In this document: positions 1 to 8,672 of the stretch, piece by piece
Numbering within the stretch: the first letter of the stretch is position 1
Layout: every line of letters begins with the position of its first letter
NCBI RefSeq assembly: GCF_943371255.1
Contig: NZ_CALRUC010000007.1
Location: forward strand, 1-64,000
Direction: 5' to 3'
Source of the DNA: Ferrovibrio terrae_B
GTDB taxonomy: Bacteria > Pseudomonadota > Alphaproteobacteria > Ferrovibrionales > Ferrovibrionaceae
DNA length: 64,000 bases
Program-made: the position numbers and the translations under genes
The notes under the pieces: model-generated
Told to the model about the DNA's origin: nothing
The model's database searches: none
Seen by the model: the letters and a program-made list of their open reading frames with translations, nothing else

Positions 1-1083
1 CGTGCCAGCGAACTGATGGCCGAGGTTGCCGCGCTGAAGGAGCGCCTGGGCCTGCTCGATGTCGAGCAGAAGGCGCATGAAGAGGCGCTGACCGATGCGC
101 TGTCGCGCATTCCGAACCTGCCGGCCGATGATGTGCCCGAAGGCACCGACGAGAAAAGCAATGTCGAGCTGCGCCGCAGCGGTGCGCCGAAAAGCTACAG
201 CTTCAAGCCGAAGGAGCATTTCGATCTCGGCGAGGCGCTCGGCTACATGGATTTTGCCAATGGCGTGAAGCTGGCCGGCGCCCGCTTCACCGTGGTGAAG
301 AGCCAGCTGGCGCGCCTTGAGCGCGCCCTTGGCCAGTTCATGCTCGACCTGCACACCACCCAGTTTGGCTATACCGAGATGCAGCCGCCGATGCTGGTGA
401 ACGATGCCACCGCATTCGGCACCGGCCAGCTGCCGAAATTCGGCGAGGACCTGTTCCGCACCACCACCGGCTACTGGCTGATCCCGACCGCGGAAGTGCC
501 GCTGACCAATCTGGCGCGCGACCTGATCATCGACGAGAGCGAGCTGCCCTGGCGCTTCACCGCGCTGACCGCCTGCTTCCGCTCCGAGGCCGGCGCCGCC
601 GGCCGCGACACGCGCGGCATGATCCGCCAGCACCAGTTCAACAAGGTGGAGCTGGTCAGCATCGTCGCACCCGAGAAATCGGTGGAAGAGCATGAGCGCA
701 TGACGGAGGCGGCCGAGACCGTGCTGAAAAAGCTCGATCTGCCGTTCCGCACCATGCTGCTCTGTGCCGGCGATATGGGCGGCGCGGCACGCAAGACCTA
801 TGATCTGGAAGTCTGGCTGCCGGGCCAGGACCAGTATCGCGAGATTTCCTCCTGCTCGAACTGCGGCGACTGGCAGGCGCGGCGCATGAATGCGCGCTGC
901 CGCGCGCCGGGCGAGAAGCAGACCCGCTTCGTCCACACGCTGAACGGTTCGGGCCTTGCGGTCGGCCGTGCGCTGATCGCGGTGATGGAGAATTACCAGA
1001 ACGAAGACGGCAGCATCAGCGTGCCGGATGTGCTCAAGCCCTATACCGGCGGGCTGACCCGGATCGAAAAGGCGGCCAAGTGA
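1..1083 (+). CDS. serS: Serine--tRNA ligase, 5' end cut by window edge
   Basis: Charges tRNA-Ser with serine in the cytoplasm. The frame is open from base 1; the visible 360 residues lack roughly the first 65-70 of a usual 425-residue enzyme, so most of the N-terminal tRNA-binding coiled coil begins outside the window. Class II synthetase motif 2 is visible (FRSEAG then RDTRGMIRQHQF), as is motif 3 (GSGLAVGRALIAVMENYQ) near the C-terminus. The TGA stop overlaps the surE ATG (TGATG), so the two are probably co-transcribed. Identification is firm; only the left edge is missing. Confidence 0.97.
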   Translation, partial: RASELMAEVAALKERLGLLDVEQKAHEEALTDALSRIPNLPADDVPEGTDEKSNVELRRSGAPKSYSFKPKEHFDLGEALGYMDFANGVKLAGARFTVVKSQLARLERALGQFMLDLHTTQFGYTEMQPPMLVNDATAFGTGQLPKFGEDLFRTTTGYWLIPTAEVPLTNLARDLIIDESELPWRFTALTACFRSEAGAAGRDTRGMIRQHQFNKVELVSIVAPEKSVEEHERMTEAAETVLKKLDLPFRTMLLCAGDMGGAARKTYDLEVWLPGQDQYREISSCSNCGDWQARRMNARCRAPGEKQTRFVHTLNGSGLAVGRALIAVMENYQNEDGSISVPDVLKPYTGGLTRIEKAAK

Positions 1084-1838
1084 TGCGTATCCTGGTATCC
1101 AATGATGATGGTATCCATGCACCGGGCCTGAAGGTGCTGGAGAAGATCGCCAAGTCGCTGTCGAAGGATGTCTGGGTGGTGGCGCCCGAGTATGAGCAGT
1201 CCGGCGCCTCGCATTCGCTGACACTCACGCTGCCGCTGCGGCTGCGCAAGATCAACGCGCGCAAATATGCCGTGCGCGGCACGCCGACCGACTGTGTGAT
1301 GATGGCGATGCATGAAATCTTCAAGGACAAGCGGCCCGACCTGCTGCTGTCCGGTATCAACCGCGGCGCCAACCTGGGCGAGGATGTGACCTATTCCGGC
1401 ACCGTTGCGGTGGCGATGGAAGGCTCGCTGCTGGGCGTGCCCTCGATTGCCATGAGCCAGTGCTTCCAGCATGGCCATCCGGTGAAATGGGGCACTGCCG
1501 AAGCGCATGCGCCCAAGCTGATCAAGAAGCTGCTGAAGGCCGGCTGGCCGAAAGACACCCTGATCAACATCAACTTCCCCGATGTGCTGGCAGAATCGGT
1601 CACCGGCGTGGAAGTGGTGAAGCAGGGCAAGCGCGACCTGACCGACCTGTTGCTGGATGCCCGCGTCGATGCGCGCAACGTGCCGTATTACTGGATCGGC
1701 TTCCGCCGCCAGAAGAACAAGTCGAAGCGCCAGACCGATCTGGGCGCCACCGAGAATGGCGCTATTTCTGTAACGCCGCTGCAACTCGACCTGACCCATG
1801 CCGCCAGCATGAAGGCGCTGAAGGCCGCGCTTGCTTGA
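1083..1838 (+). CDS. surE: 5'/3'-nucleotidase SurE
   Basis: Metal-dependent nucleoside monophosphate phosphatase of stationary-phase survival. The N-terminus carries the family metal site (ILVSNDDG) and later SGINRGANLG and YSGTVAVAMEG. The 251-residue length is normal. I start at the ATG at 1083 that overlaps the serS stop; a GTG one codon earlier is possible. It is followed by pcm and nlpD, the classical surE-pcm-nlpD order of proteobacteria. Confidence 0.96.
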   Translation: MRILVSNDDGIHAPGLKVLEKIAKSLSKDVWVVAPEYEQSGASHSLTLTLPLRLRKINARKYAVRGTPTDCVMMAMHEIFKDKRPDLLLSGINRGANLGEDVTYSGTVAVAMEGSLLGVPSIAMSQCFQHGHPVKWGTAEAHAPKLIKKLLKAGWPKDTLININFPDVLAESVTGVEVVKQGKRDLTDLLLDARVDARNVPYYWIGFRRQKNKSKRQTDLGATENGAISVTPLQLDLTHAASMKALKAALA

Positions 1839-1842
1839 GGCC

Positions 1843-2487
1843 ATGGACACACGCGTGATTCAGCTGCTGATGGAGCTGCGCAAGCAGGGCATCAGCGATA
1901 CGCGCGTGCTGGCCGCCCTGGAACGGGTGCCGCGGGAACAGTTCGTCGCCGAGCAGTTCCTCAAGCATGCCTATGACAATATCGCCCTGCCGATTACCCA
2001 GGGGCAGACCATCAGCCAGCCTTATGTGGTCGCCTATATGACCGAGGCCTTGCAACTGGGCGACCGCATGAAGGTGCTGGAGATCGGCACTGGCTCGGGC
2101 TACCAGACCGCCGTGCTGGCCAAGCTGTGCCGCCGGGTCTACACCATCGAACGCTATCGTTCGCTGCTGACCACGGCCGAGAAGCGGTTGCATGACCTGA
2201 AGATCACCAATGTCGTCACCAAGCTGGGCGACGGCAACAAGGGCTGGCCGGAGCAGGCGCCGTTCGACCGCATTCTGGTGACCGCCGCAGCCGATACCCG
2301 GCCCGATGCCCTGATCGCCCAGCTGTCGCCCAATGGCGGCATCATGGTGGCGCCGGTGGCGGTGAATGCCACCGAACAGGATGTGATCCGCTATACCCGC
2401 GATGGCGAGGCCGTGCGCGAGGAACGTCTGCTGCCGGTGCGCTTCGTGCCGCTGCTGCCCGGAATCGCCCGGGAAGCCACCGCCTGA
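1843..2487 (+). CDS. pcm: Protein-L-isoaspartate O-methyltransferase
   Basis: Repairs isoaspartyl residues in aged proteins by SAM-dependent methylation. The SAM-binding motif I reads VLEIGTGSGYQTAVLAKL, preceded by the family segment GQTISQPYVVAYMTEAL. The ATG at 1843 lies 4 nt after the surE stop; a TTG four codons upstream inside surE is less likely. It gives 214 residues, normal for the family. Confidence 0.96.
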   Translation: MDTRVIQLLMELRKQGISDTRVLAALERVPREQFVAEQFLKHAYDNIALPITQGQTISQPYVVAYMTEALQLGDRMKVLEIGTGSGYQTAVLAKLCRRVYTIERYRSLLTTAEKRLHDLKITNVVTKLGDGNKGWPEQAPFDRILVTAAADTRPDALIAQLSPNGGIMVAPVAVNATEQDVIRYTRDGEAVREERLLPVRFVPLLPGIAREATA

Positions 2488-2561
2488 ACCTATTTATGGC
2501 CGGCCGGCGGCCTTGCGGCCTCCGTTGTCGGGAACCGGGAAGGGCCTTAGACTCCGCCACC

Positions 2562-3824
2562 ATGCTTCGGATTCGTGTATCGGCCATGCTGCTCCTGACC
2601 GGACTGGTCGCCGCCTGTGGCGAACAGGCGCCGGCGCCGGTGACATTTGGCCATCGCGGCGACATTCCGCAGGTTACACCCGGTACGCCGCCAGCCCGGA
2701 CAACGCGCGCGCCGTCCCATGTGAGCGCCGCGCCACTGGCCGCACCGCAGGGCGGCGTGCAGATGGCGCCGCTGTCTCCACCACCGGGCCAGGCGGCGCC
2801 GCCTGTCATGCAGGCCGCACCGGTCCAGGCACAAAGCCAGCTGCCGGCCGGCAGCGAGATCATCACGGTGCAGGCGGGCGACACCATCTATGCGCTGTCG
2901 CGGCGCCACAATCGTCCGGTCCGTTCGATCATCGAGGACAACAACCTGCAGCCGCCCTATACGCTGCAGGCGGGCCAGCGCCTGCGCCTGCCGCAGGGCC
3001 GCTTCCATACGGTTCAACGCAGCGAAACCCTGTACAGCATTTCGCGCAGCACCGGCGTGGATGTATACAGCCTGGCGCAGGCCAACGACCTGCAGCCCCC
3101 CTACAGCATCAGTGTCGGCCAGCAGCTGAAAGTACCGTCACCGACCGGCTACGCGGTCGCGTCCGCCCCGGCGCCGGAGAGTCCGAGCGCGCCGCAGTCG
3201 CCCGCGCCGCGCGGCTATCAGATCGACACCCTGCCGGTGTCACCGGGCGTGCAGGCGCCGCCTCCGGAAGACACCAACAGTGCCGGCCTGCCGGCCATTC
3301 CGCAACAGCCTGCACCGGTGCCCGAAACCACTGTGCCTGCGCGCGGCACCGCGACGCCGCGGGCCGAGAGCGAGCAGGCCGTGGCCTCTGCGCCGGCACC
3401 GACCGCCGATCCGAAACAGGATACCGTGCTGCCGCCGCGCGCGGGCCGCACCTTCTCATGGCCGGTGCGTGGCCGCGTGCTGGCCGGTTTCGGCCCGACG
3501 CCGGATGGCCTGCATAATGACGGCATCAACATCGCCGCGCGGGCCGGCGCGCCGGTGATCGCCGCCGAGAATGGCGTGGTGGTCTATGCCGGCAGCGAGC
3601 TGAAGGGCTTCGGCAACCTGCTGCTGGTGCGCCATGCCGATGGCTGGATGACGGCCTATGCCCATCTCGACAAGGCGCTGGTTAAAAAAGGCCAGAAGGT
3701 GACCAAGGGCCAGGCGATCGGCACCGTGGGCAGCACCGGCGGCGTCAGCCAGCCGCAGCTGCATTTCGAGATCCGCCGCGGCACCCAGGCGGTCGATCCG
3801 GCCAAGTTCCTGTCGGTTGCCTAA
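2562..3824 (+). CDS. nlpD: NlpD-type lipoprotein with two LysM domains and a degenerate LytM (M23) domain
   Basis: Predicted outer-membrane lipoprotein that activates a cell-wall amidase at division. It begins with a lipoprotein signal (lipobox LVAAC, Cys19), which decides the start at 2562 over an upstream in-frame ATG. Two LysM repeats follow (roughly residues 90-190), then a Pro/Ala-rich linker and a C-terminal LytM domain (about 300-420). Zinc ligands of active M23 peptidases are lost: the HxGxD segment reads NDGIN (residues 319-323) and HLH reads QLH. This degeneracy is typical of NlpD/EnvC activators rather than hydrolases. Its TAA overlaps the stop of the convergent DUF815 gene. Confidence 0.92.
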   Translation: MLRIRVSAMLLLTGLVAACGEQAPAPVTFGHRGDIPQVTPGTPPARTTRAPSHVSAAPLAAPQGGVQMAPLSPPPGQAAPPVMQAAPVQAQSQLPAGSEIITVQAGDTIYALSRRHNRPVRSIIEDNNLQPPYTLQAGQRLRLPQGRFHTVQRSETLYSISRSTGVDVYSLAQANDLQPPYSISVGQQLKVPSPTGYAVASAPAPESPSAPQSPAPRGYQIDTLPVSPGVQAPPPEDTNSAGLPAIPQQPAPVPETTVPARGTATPRAESEQAVASAPAPTADPKQDTVLPPRAGRTFSWPVRGRVLAGFGPTPDGLHNDGINIAARAGAPVIAAENGVVVYAGSELKGFGNLLLVRHADGWMTAYAHLDKALVKKGQKVTKGQAIGTVGSTGGVSQPQLHFEIRRGTQAVDPAKFLSVA

Positions 3825-4765
3825 AGCTTCAGTGTCCTGATCGGCTGGCCGAGGCGGCCGGCCAGATCCTGGATGAACTGCCAGGCGACGCGGCCAGAGC
3901 GCGCACCGCGCGTCATCGACCATTCCACAGCTTCGGCGCGCAGCTGCGTCTGGTCGATCTTCAGGCCATAGGCGGCGCAATAGCCATCGAGCATGGCGAA
4001 GAAATCGTCCTGGCTGCAGGAATGGAAACCGAGCCAGAGGCCGAAGCGATCCGACAGCGAGACTTTCTCTTCCACCGCTTCATGCGGATTGATCGCGGTC
4101 GACTTCTCATTCTCCATCATGTCGCGCGGCAGCAGGTGACGGCGGTTCGAGGTCGCATAGAGGATCACGTTGTCGGGCCGGCCCTCGATGCCGCCATCCA
4201 GCACCGCCTTCAGCGACTTGTAATGCTGGTCTTCGGCATCGAAGGACAGGTCATCGCAGAACAGCATATAGCGGCGCTTTGACTCGCGCAGGATGCCCAG
4301 TAGCGCCGGCAGGCTGGGGATATCCTCGCGATGGATTTCGACCAGCGCCAGCGCATGCGGCTTCTTGGCATTGATGGCGCCATGTACGGCCTTGACCAGC
4401 GAGGACTTGCCCATGCCGCGCGCGCCCCAGAGCAGCGCGTTGTTGGCCGGCAGACCCTTGGCGAAACGCTGGGTGTTATCCAGCAGGATGTCGCGCACGC
4501 GCTCCACGCCCTGCAGCAGGCGGATCGGCACGGCGTTGATGCTGGGCACTGGTGCCAGCCAGCCGGGTGCGGGCTCGGCATGCCAGATGAACGCGTCGGC
4601 GGCCGTGTCGTCGAAAGCGGGCGCCTGCGGCGGGGCGAGCCGCTCCAGTGCCGCCGCAATGCGCAGCAGGGTGGTTTCGTCAAGGTTAGCTGCAGCCTTT
4701 GCAGCAGCCTTTGCAGCGGGTTTTGCCTTGGGGCGGGCGGCAGGTTTCACAGGCTTCTTCGGCAT
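3821..4765 (-). CDS. DUF815 family AAA-type ATPase
   Basis: Probable cytoplasmic P-loop ATPase of the DUF815 family, common in alphaproteobacteria and of unknown cellular role. The 314 residues start with a Lys/Ala/Pro-rich tail (KPAAKAAAKAAAN) and contain Walker A GARGMGKSS and an acidic Walker B region (MLFCDDLSF), followed by a sensor-like LYATSNRRHLLPRD. I chose the ATG at 4765; longer in-frame extensions run into the promoter and coding start of the divergent aldehyde dehydrogenase and have no family resemblance. Confidence 0.9.
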   Translation of the reverse strand: MPKKPVKPAARPKAKPAAKAAAKAAANLDETTLLRIAAALERLAPPQAPAFDDTAADAFIWHAEPAPGWLAPVPSINAVPIRLLQGVERVRDILLDNTQRFAKGLPANNALLWGARGMGKSSLVKAVHGAINAKKPHALALVEIHREDIPSLPALLGILRESKRRYMLFCDDLSFDAEDQHYKSLKAVLDGGIEGRPDNVILYATSNRRHLLPRDMMENEKSTAINPHEAVEEKVSLSDRFGLWLGFHSCSQDDFFAMLDGYCAAYGLKIDQTQLRAEAVEWSMTRGARSGRVAWQFIQDLAGRLGQPIRTLKL

Positions 4766-4907
4766 GCTTGTCACGGTACGATACGAGTGGAACAGGCGCC
4801 TATTCTGGGGATGCCAAAGGCGGGGCGCAACCGGTAGCGGGGCCTGTGCGTTTGCGCCATAATCCGGCCCCGAAAAACGACCGCTCGCCCCGACTGAGGA
4901 GGACTGC

Positions 4908-6341
4908 ATGTATCCCGAAGTACAGCTCTTTATCGACAATGCCTGGACCAAGGGCGCTGGTGGCAAGTCCATCCCCGTGCTGAACCCGGCCACCGGCGAG
5001 GAAATCGGCAAGGTCGCCCATGCCGAGAAGGCCGATCTGGATCGCGCGCTGGCCGCTGCCGACAAGGGCTTCAAGGCCTGGAAGAAGGTCTCGCCGTTCG
5101 ACCGCTACAAGGTGCTGCGCAAGGCCGCCGACATCATCCGCAGCCGCGCCGACGAGATCGGCAAGATCATGTCGATGGAGCAGGGCAAGCCCTTCATCGA
5201 AGCCAAGGGCGAGACGATGCTCGCCGGCGACATCATGGACTGGTTCGCTGAAGAAGCCCGCCGCACCTATGGCCGCATCGTGCCGGCGCGCGCCGAGGGC
5301 GTGTACCAGCTGGTGGTGAAGGAGCCGGTCGGTCCGGTCGCCGCTTTCACGCCGTGGAATTTCCCGATCAACCAGGCTGTGCGCAAATGTTCGGCGGCGA
5401 TTGCCGCCGGCTGCTCGATCATCCTGAAGGGCCCGGAAGAGACTCCGGCTGCCTGCGCCGCTCTCGTTCAGGCCTATGTCGATGCCGGCGTGCCGGCCGG
5501 CGTGATCCAGCTGGTCTACGGCATTCCGTCGGAAATCTCGGAATACCTGATCCCGCATCCGGTGATCCGCAAGATCACCTTCACCGGCTCGACCCCGGTG
5601 GGCAAACATCTCGCCATGCTGGCCGGCCAGCATATGAAGCGCATCACCATGGAACTCGGTGGCCATGCGCCGGCGATCGTGTTCGAGGACGCCGATGTCG
5701 ATACCGCGATCAAGGTGCTGTCGGCCAACAAGTTCCGCAATGCCGGCCAGGTCTGCGTGTCGCCGACCCGCTTCCTGGTGCATGAGAAGGTCTATGGCCA
5801 GTTCGTGCAGGGCTTCACCGACTTCGCCAAGTCGCTGAAGGTCGGCGACGGCCTCGACAAGGACACCCGCATGGGCCCGCTGGCGAATGACCGCCGCGTG
5901 CAGGCGATGGAAATGTTCGTCGCCGATGCCGTGTCGAAGGGCGCCAAGGTCGAGACCGGCGGCAAGCGGATCGGCAACAAGGGCAACTTCTTCGAGCCCA
6001 CCGTGCTGACCGGCATCAACAATGACATGCGCATCATGAACGAGGAGCCGTTCGGCCCGCTGGCGCCGATCATTCCGTTCTCGAACTTCGATGCGGTGGT
6101 GGAAGAGGCCAACCGTCTGCCGTTCGGTCTGGCGGCCTATGCCTATACCAAGTCGGCCAAGACGGCGGCGGCCATCGGTGCGGCGTTTGAGGCCGGCATG
6201 GTGTCGATCAACCATCACGGCCTGGCCCTGCCGGAAGTGCCGTTCGGCGGCATCAAGGATTCGGGCTACGGTTCGGAAGGCGGCTCGGAAGCCATCGAGT
6301 CCTACCTGAACACCAAGTTCATCACGCAGGTCGGCCTGTAA
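4908..6341 (+). CDS. NAD(P)-dependent aldehyde dehydrogenase, succinate-semialdehyde dehydrogenase-like
   Basis: Oxidises an aldehyde to the carboxylate. All catalytic landmarks are present: TPWNFPI, the cofactor loop FTGSTPVGK, general base Glu249 in MELGGHAP and nucleophile Cys283 in NAGQVCVSP. The 477-residue length and sequence fit the succinate-semialdehyde/glutarate-semialdehyde branch, but the substrate is inferred. A strong Shine-Dalgarno (gaggagg) lies 6-7 nt before the ATG. It is monocistronic: divergent from the DUF815 gene and closed by the terminator that follows. Confidence 0.93.
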   Translation: MYPEVQLFIDNAWTKGAGGKSIPVLNPATGEEIGKVAHAEKADLDRALAAADKGFKAWKKVSPFDRYKVLRKAADIIRSRADEIGKIMSMEQGKPFIEAKGETMLAGDIMDWFAEEARRTYGRIVPARAEGVYQLVVKEPVGPVAAFTPWNFPINQAVRKCSAAIAAGCSIILKGPEETPAACAALVQAYVDAGVPAGVIQLVYGIPSEISEYLIPHPVIRKITFTGSTPVGKHLAMLAGQHMKRITMELGGHAPAIVFEDADVDTAIKVLSANKFRNAGQVCVSPTRFLVHEKVYGQFVQGFTDFAKSLKVGDGLDKDTRMGPLANDRRVQAMEMFVADAVSKGAKVETGGKRIGNKGNFFEPTVLTGINNDMRIMNEEPFGPLAPIIPFSNFDAVVEEANRLPFGLAAYAYTKSAKTAAAIGAAFEAGMVSINHHGLALPEVPFGGIKDSGYGSEGGSEAIESYLNTKFITQVGL

Positions 6342-6363
6342 GACCTGCGCGATACCAAGATGG

Positions 6364-6388
6364 AAAAGGGGGCTTCGGCCCCCTTTTT
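6364..6388. terminator. Rho-independent terminator between convergent genes
   Basis: A perfect hairpin (GGGGGC, TTCG loop, GCCCCC) is flanked by A-run and T-run, so it can terminate the aldehyde dehydrogenase on the plus strand. The symmetric flanks may also serve chrA on the minus strand, whose stop codon abuts it. Confidence 0.9.
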
Positions 6389-7710
6389 TATTGCAAAAAC
6401 TTCAGTGCGATTCCGGCAATCGCCGCGCTGCCCAGCAGCCAGCCGAGACCGAGATGGAAGCGGAACACCGCGATCAGGGCCGCTGCCGATAGCGCCGCCA
6501 TCCAGGGATCTAGGCTGGCAAGCACCGGCAGATCCCAGGTCATGCCAGACCAGGACACCGGCTGCATGTCGCGGAACAGCGTGTGCAGGCTGAACCAGAC
6601 CGCCAGATTGAGGATCACGCCGACCACGGCAGCGGTGATCGCCGCCAGCGCATGGCTGAAGGCCTGTATATGGCGGATGCGTTCGACATAGGGCGCGCAG
6701 AGGAAGATCCACAGGAAGCAGGGCACGAAGGTGACCCAGGTGGCGAGCAGGCCGCCTGCCACACCGCCGAGCAGCGGGTCGAGTCCGCCGAAGCGGAAGC
6801 CGGCGATATAGCCGACGAAGGTGAGCACCAGGATCAGCGGGCCGGGCGTGGTCTCGGCGAGACCGAGGCCATGCAGCATCTCGTCGGGCCCGAGCCAGCC
6901 ATAGATCTCCACTGCCTGCTGGCCGACATAGGCGAGCACCGCATAGGCACCGCCGAAGGTGACCACCGCCATCTTGCTGAAGAAGATGCCGATTTGGCTG
7001 AAGACGTGATCGTGGCCGAAGGCGGCAAAGCTGTACAGCACCGGTCCGGCCCAGAGCAGCGCGAAGAGGGCAAGGATGCCGAGGTTGCGCTGCCAGCTGG
7101 GCGCCACGCTGGGCAGCACATCGGCATCGTGCTTGACCTGCGCGCCGATCCAGTCGGGCCGTGCTTTGCCGATGCGCCAGCCGAGCAGGCCGGCGCCGAG
7201 CACGACCAGCGGGAAAGGAATCTGCAGGACGAACAGCCCGATGAAAGCGGCGGCACTCAGGCCCAGCAGGAAGCGGGTCTTGATCGCGCGTCTGGCAATG
7301 CGCTGCATCGCCTCGAACACGATGGCCAGCACGGCGGCCTGCAGGCCGAAGAACACGCCGCTGATCACCGGTACCTCGCGCCACAGCACATAGATGGTGC
7401 TGAGGCCGAGGATGACGGCGAGGCCGGGCAGGATGAACAGCAGGCCGGCGGCGAGGCCGCCTTTCCAGCGATGCAGCAGCCAGCCGATATACACGGCGGT
7501 CTGCTGCGCTTCCGGGCCCGGCAGCAGCATGCAGAAATTCAGCGCATGCAGGAACTGCGGCTCGCTGACCCATTTTTTCTCATCCACTACGATGCGATGC
7601 ATCATGGCGATCTGTCCGGCCGGGCCGCCGAAACTGAGCAGGCCGATCTTGGCCCAGATGCGGAAAGCCTCGGCGAAGGTGGGCGGTGGATTGTGTGACG
7701 TCGTGTCCAT
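6388..7710 (-). CDS. chrA: Chromate efflux transporter ChrA (two CHR domains)
   Basis: Inner-membrane protein that exports chromate. The 440 residues contain about ten to twelve hydrophobic segments arranged as two homologous CHR halves. Family signatures are GLLSFGGPAGQIAMMHR with FCMLLPGPEAQQTAVYIG in the first half, and FSKMAVVTFGGAYAVLAYV with GLAETTPGPLILVLTFVGY in the second. It lies 18 nt downstream of the rhodanese-ChrB gene on the same strand, forming a two-gene chromate-resistance operon. Confidence 0.93.
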   Translation of the reverse strand: MDTTSHNPPPTFAEAFRIWAKIGLLSFGGPAGQIAMMHRIVVDEKKWVSEPQFLHALNFCMLLPGPEAQQTAVYIGWLLHRWKGGLAAGLLFILPGLAVILGLSTIYVLWREVPVISGVFFGLQAAVLAIVFEAMQRIARRAIKTRFLLGLSAAAFIGLFVLQIPFPLVVLGAGLLGWRIGKARPDWIGAQVKHDADVLPSVAPSWQRNLGILALFALLWAGPVLYSFAAFGHDHVFSQIGIFFSKMAVVTFGGAYAVLAYVGQQAVEIYGWLGPDEMLHGLGLAETTPGPLILVLTFVGYIAGFRFGGLDPLLGGVAGGLLATWVTFVPCFLWIFLCAPYVERIRHIQAFSHALAAITAAVVGVILNLAVWFSLHTLFRDMQPVSWSGMTWDLPVLASLDPWMAALSAAALIAVFRFHLGLGWLLGSAAIAGIALKFLQ

Positions 7711-7728
7711 GATTCTTATTTACCCGAT

Positions 7729-8532
7729 TCAGGCAGCCGGCGGCCAGCCATGCCGCTCGGCCGTGGCGCTGGCGCACCAGGCATAAAGCGCATCATAGAT
7801 CAGCATGCCATGCTCCAGCATCACGTCATCGTCCTGCAACATCACTGAAAGACCGAGCGAGATGGCGAGCAGGCCGGGCGCCTGCGGCGCCAGCTCCGGC
7901 TTGCCGGTATCGGCGGCGCGCACGATCAGGGCGAGCTGCGCCAGTGCCGGATCGCCGCCGAGGTCATGCTTTGTAATGAAGGTATCGAAGCTGCACAGGT
8001 CGCCGTCATGGCTGTAGGCCGCGCCCGGAATATCGTAGGGCGTCGCCTGCCACTCTTCGGCGCGGGCAAAGACCTGATCTGACGGCACATAGAGGAAACG
8101 CGCATCAGCATCGATGAAGCGCCGCACCAGCCAGGGGCAGGCAATGCGGTCGATCTTCGGCCGCTCGCGGGTGATCCAGCGGCTGGCCTGTGCCGGTGGC
8201 TTGGCCTGCATCGGCCCGCCGGCAGCCTGCCAGCCTTCGATGCCATCGACCAGATAGCGGGCACGGAAGCCGCGGCGCAGCAATTCCGCCGCCGCGCCCT
8301 GGCTCACCTCATGGCCATGCACGCAGGCGACAACGATCTCGGCCGCGCGCGGCAGGTCGGCAACCCATTGCGCCAGCTGTTCCGGCCGCCGGCGCCGCGC
8401 GCCACGGATGGTGGTGGCGGCTTCGGCATAGCGTTCCTCGCGCCGTACATCGAGCAGTACGTGAAAGCGGCCGGCCGCGGTATCACGGGCCAGGTCTGGA
8501 ATGGAAATTGAGGGAAGGGTGGTGGTATCCAT
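7729..8532 (-). CDS. chrB: Rhodanese-ChrB fusion, chromate resistance protein
   Basis: Residues 1-110 form a rhodanese-like sulfurtransferase domain with the likely active-site cysteine Cys70 (VVACVHGHEVSQ). Residues about 120-267 match the ChrB C-terminal domain (RPKIDRIACPWLVRRFIDAD, SHDGDLCSFDTFI), which contains conserved Cys and His residues. Known ChrB proteins sense or help resist chromate; here the N-terminal regulator-like region is replaced by rhodanese. It is the first gene of the operon with chrA. Function in chromate resistance follows from family and neighbour; a role for the sulfurtransferase is inferred. Confidence 0.88.
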   Translation of the reverse strand: MDTTTLPSISIPDLARDTAAGRFHVLLDVRREERYAEAATTIRGARRRRPEQLAQWVADLPRAAEIVVACVHGHEVSQGAAAELLRRGFRARYLVDGIEGWQAAGGPMQAKPPAQASRWITRERPKIDRIACPWLVRRFIDADARFLYVPSDQVFARAEEWQATPYDIPGAAYSHDGDLCSFDTFITKHDLGGDPALAQLALIVRAADTGKPELAPQAPGLLAISLGLSVMLQDDDVMLEHGMLIYDALYAWCASATAERHGWPPAA

Positions 8533-8672
8533 TTTGCTACCTCGTCACGCGGAATCATGGCGTGAAGTTCAGTAGCGGCGCTTGGATACCGGAGTATCTC
8601 GATCGGGGAGACCGCGTTGCCCCCGTGACCGGAGACTTATCGCCGGCCGGGCATGAAGGCAAGCGGAATTTT

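Noticed and set aside
2402..3517. 371-codon open frame in another phase over nlpD
   Set aside because: nlpD has a lipobox, LysM and LytM signatures; the alternative frame is Arg/Ala-rich without motifs.
4800..6218. Long open frame (472 codons) opposite the aldehyde dehydrogenase
   Set aside because: It is the antisense shadow of a high-GC gene with intact catalytic motifs; His/Arg/Gly-rich composition, no family resemblance.
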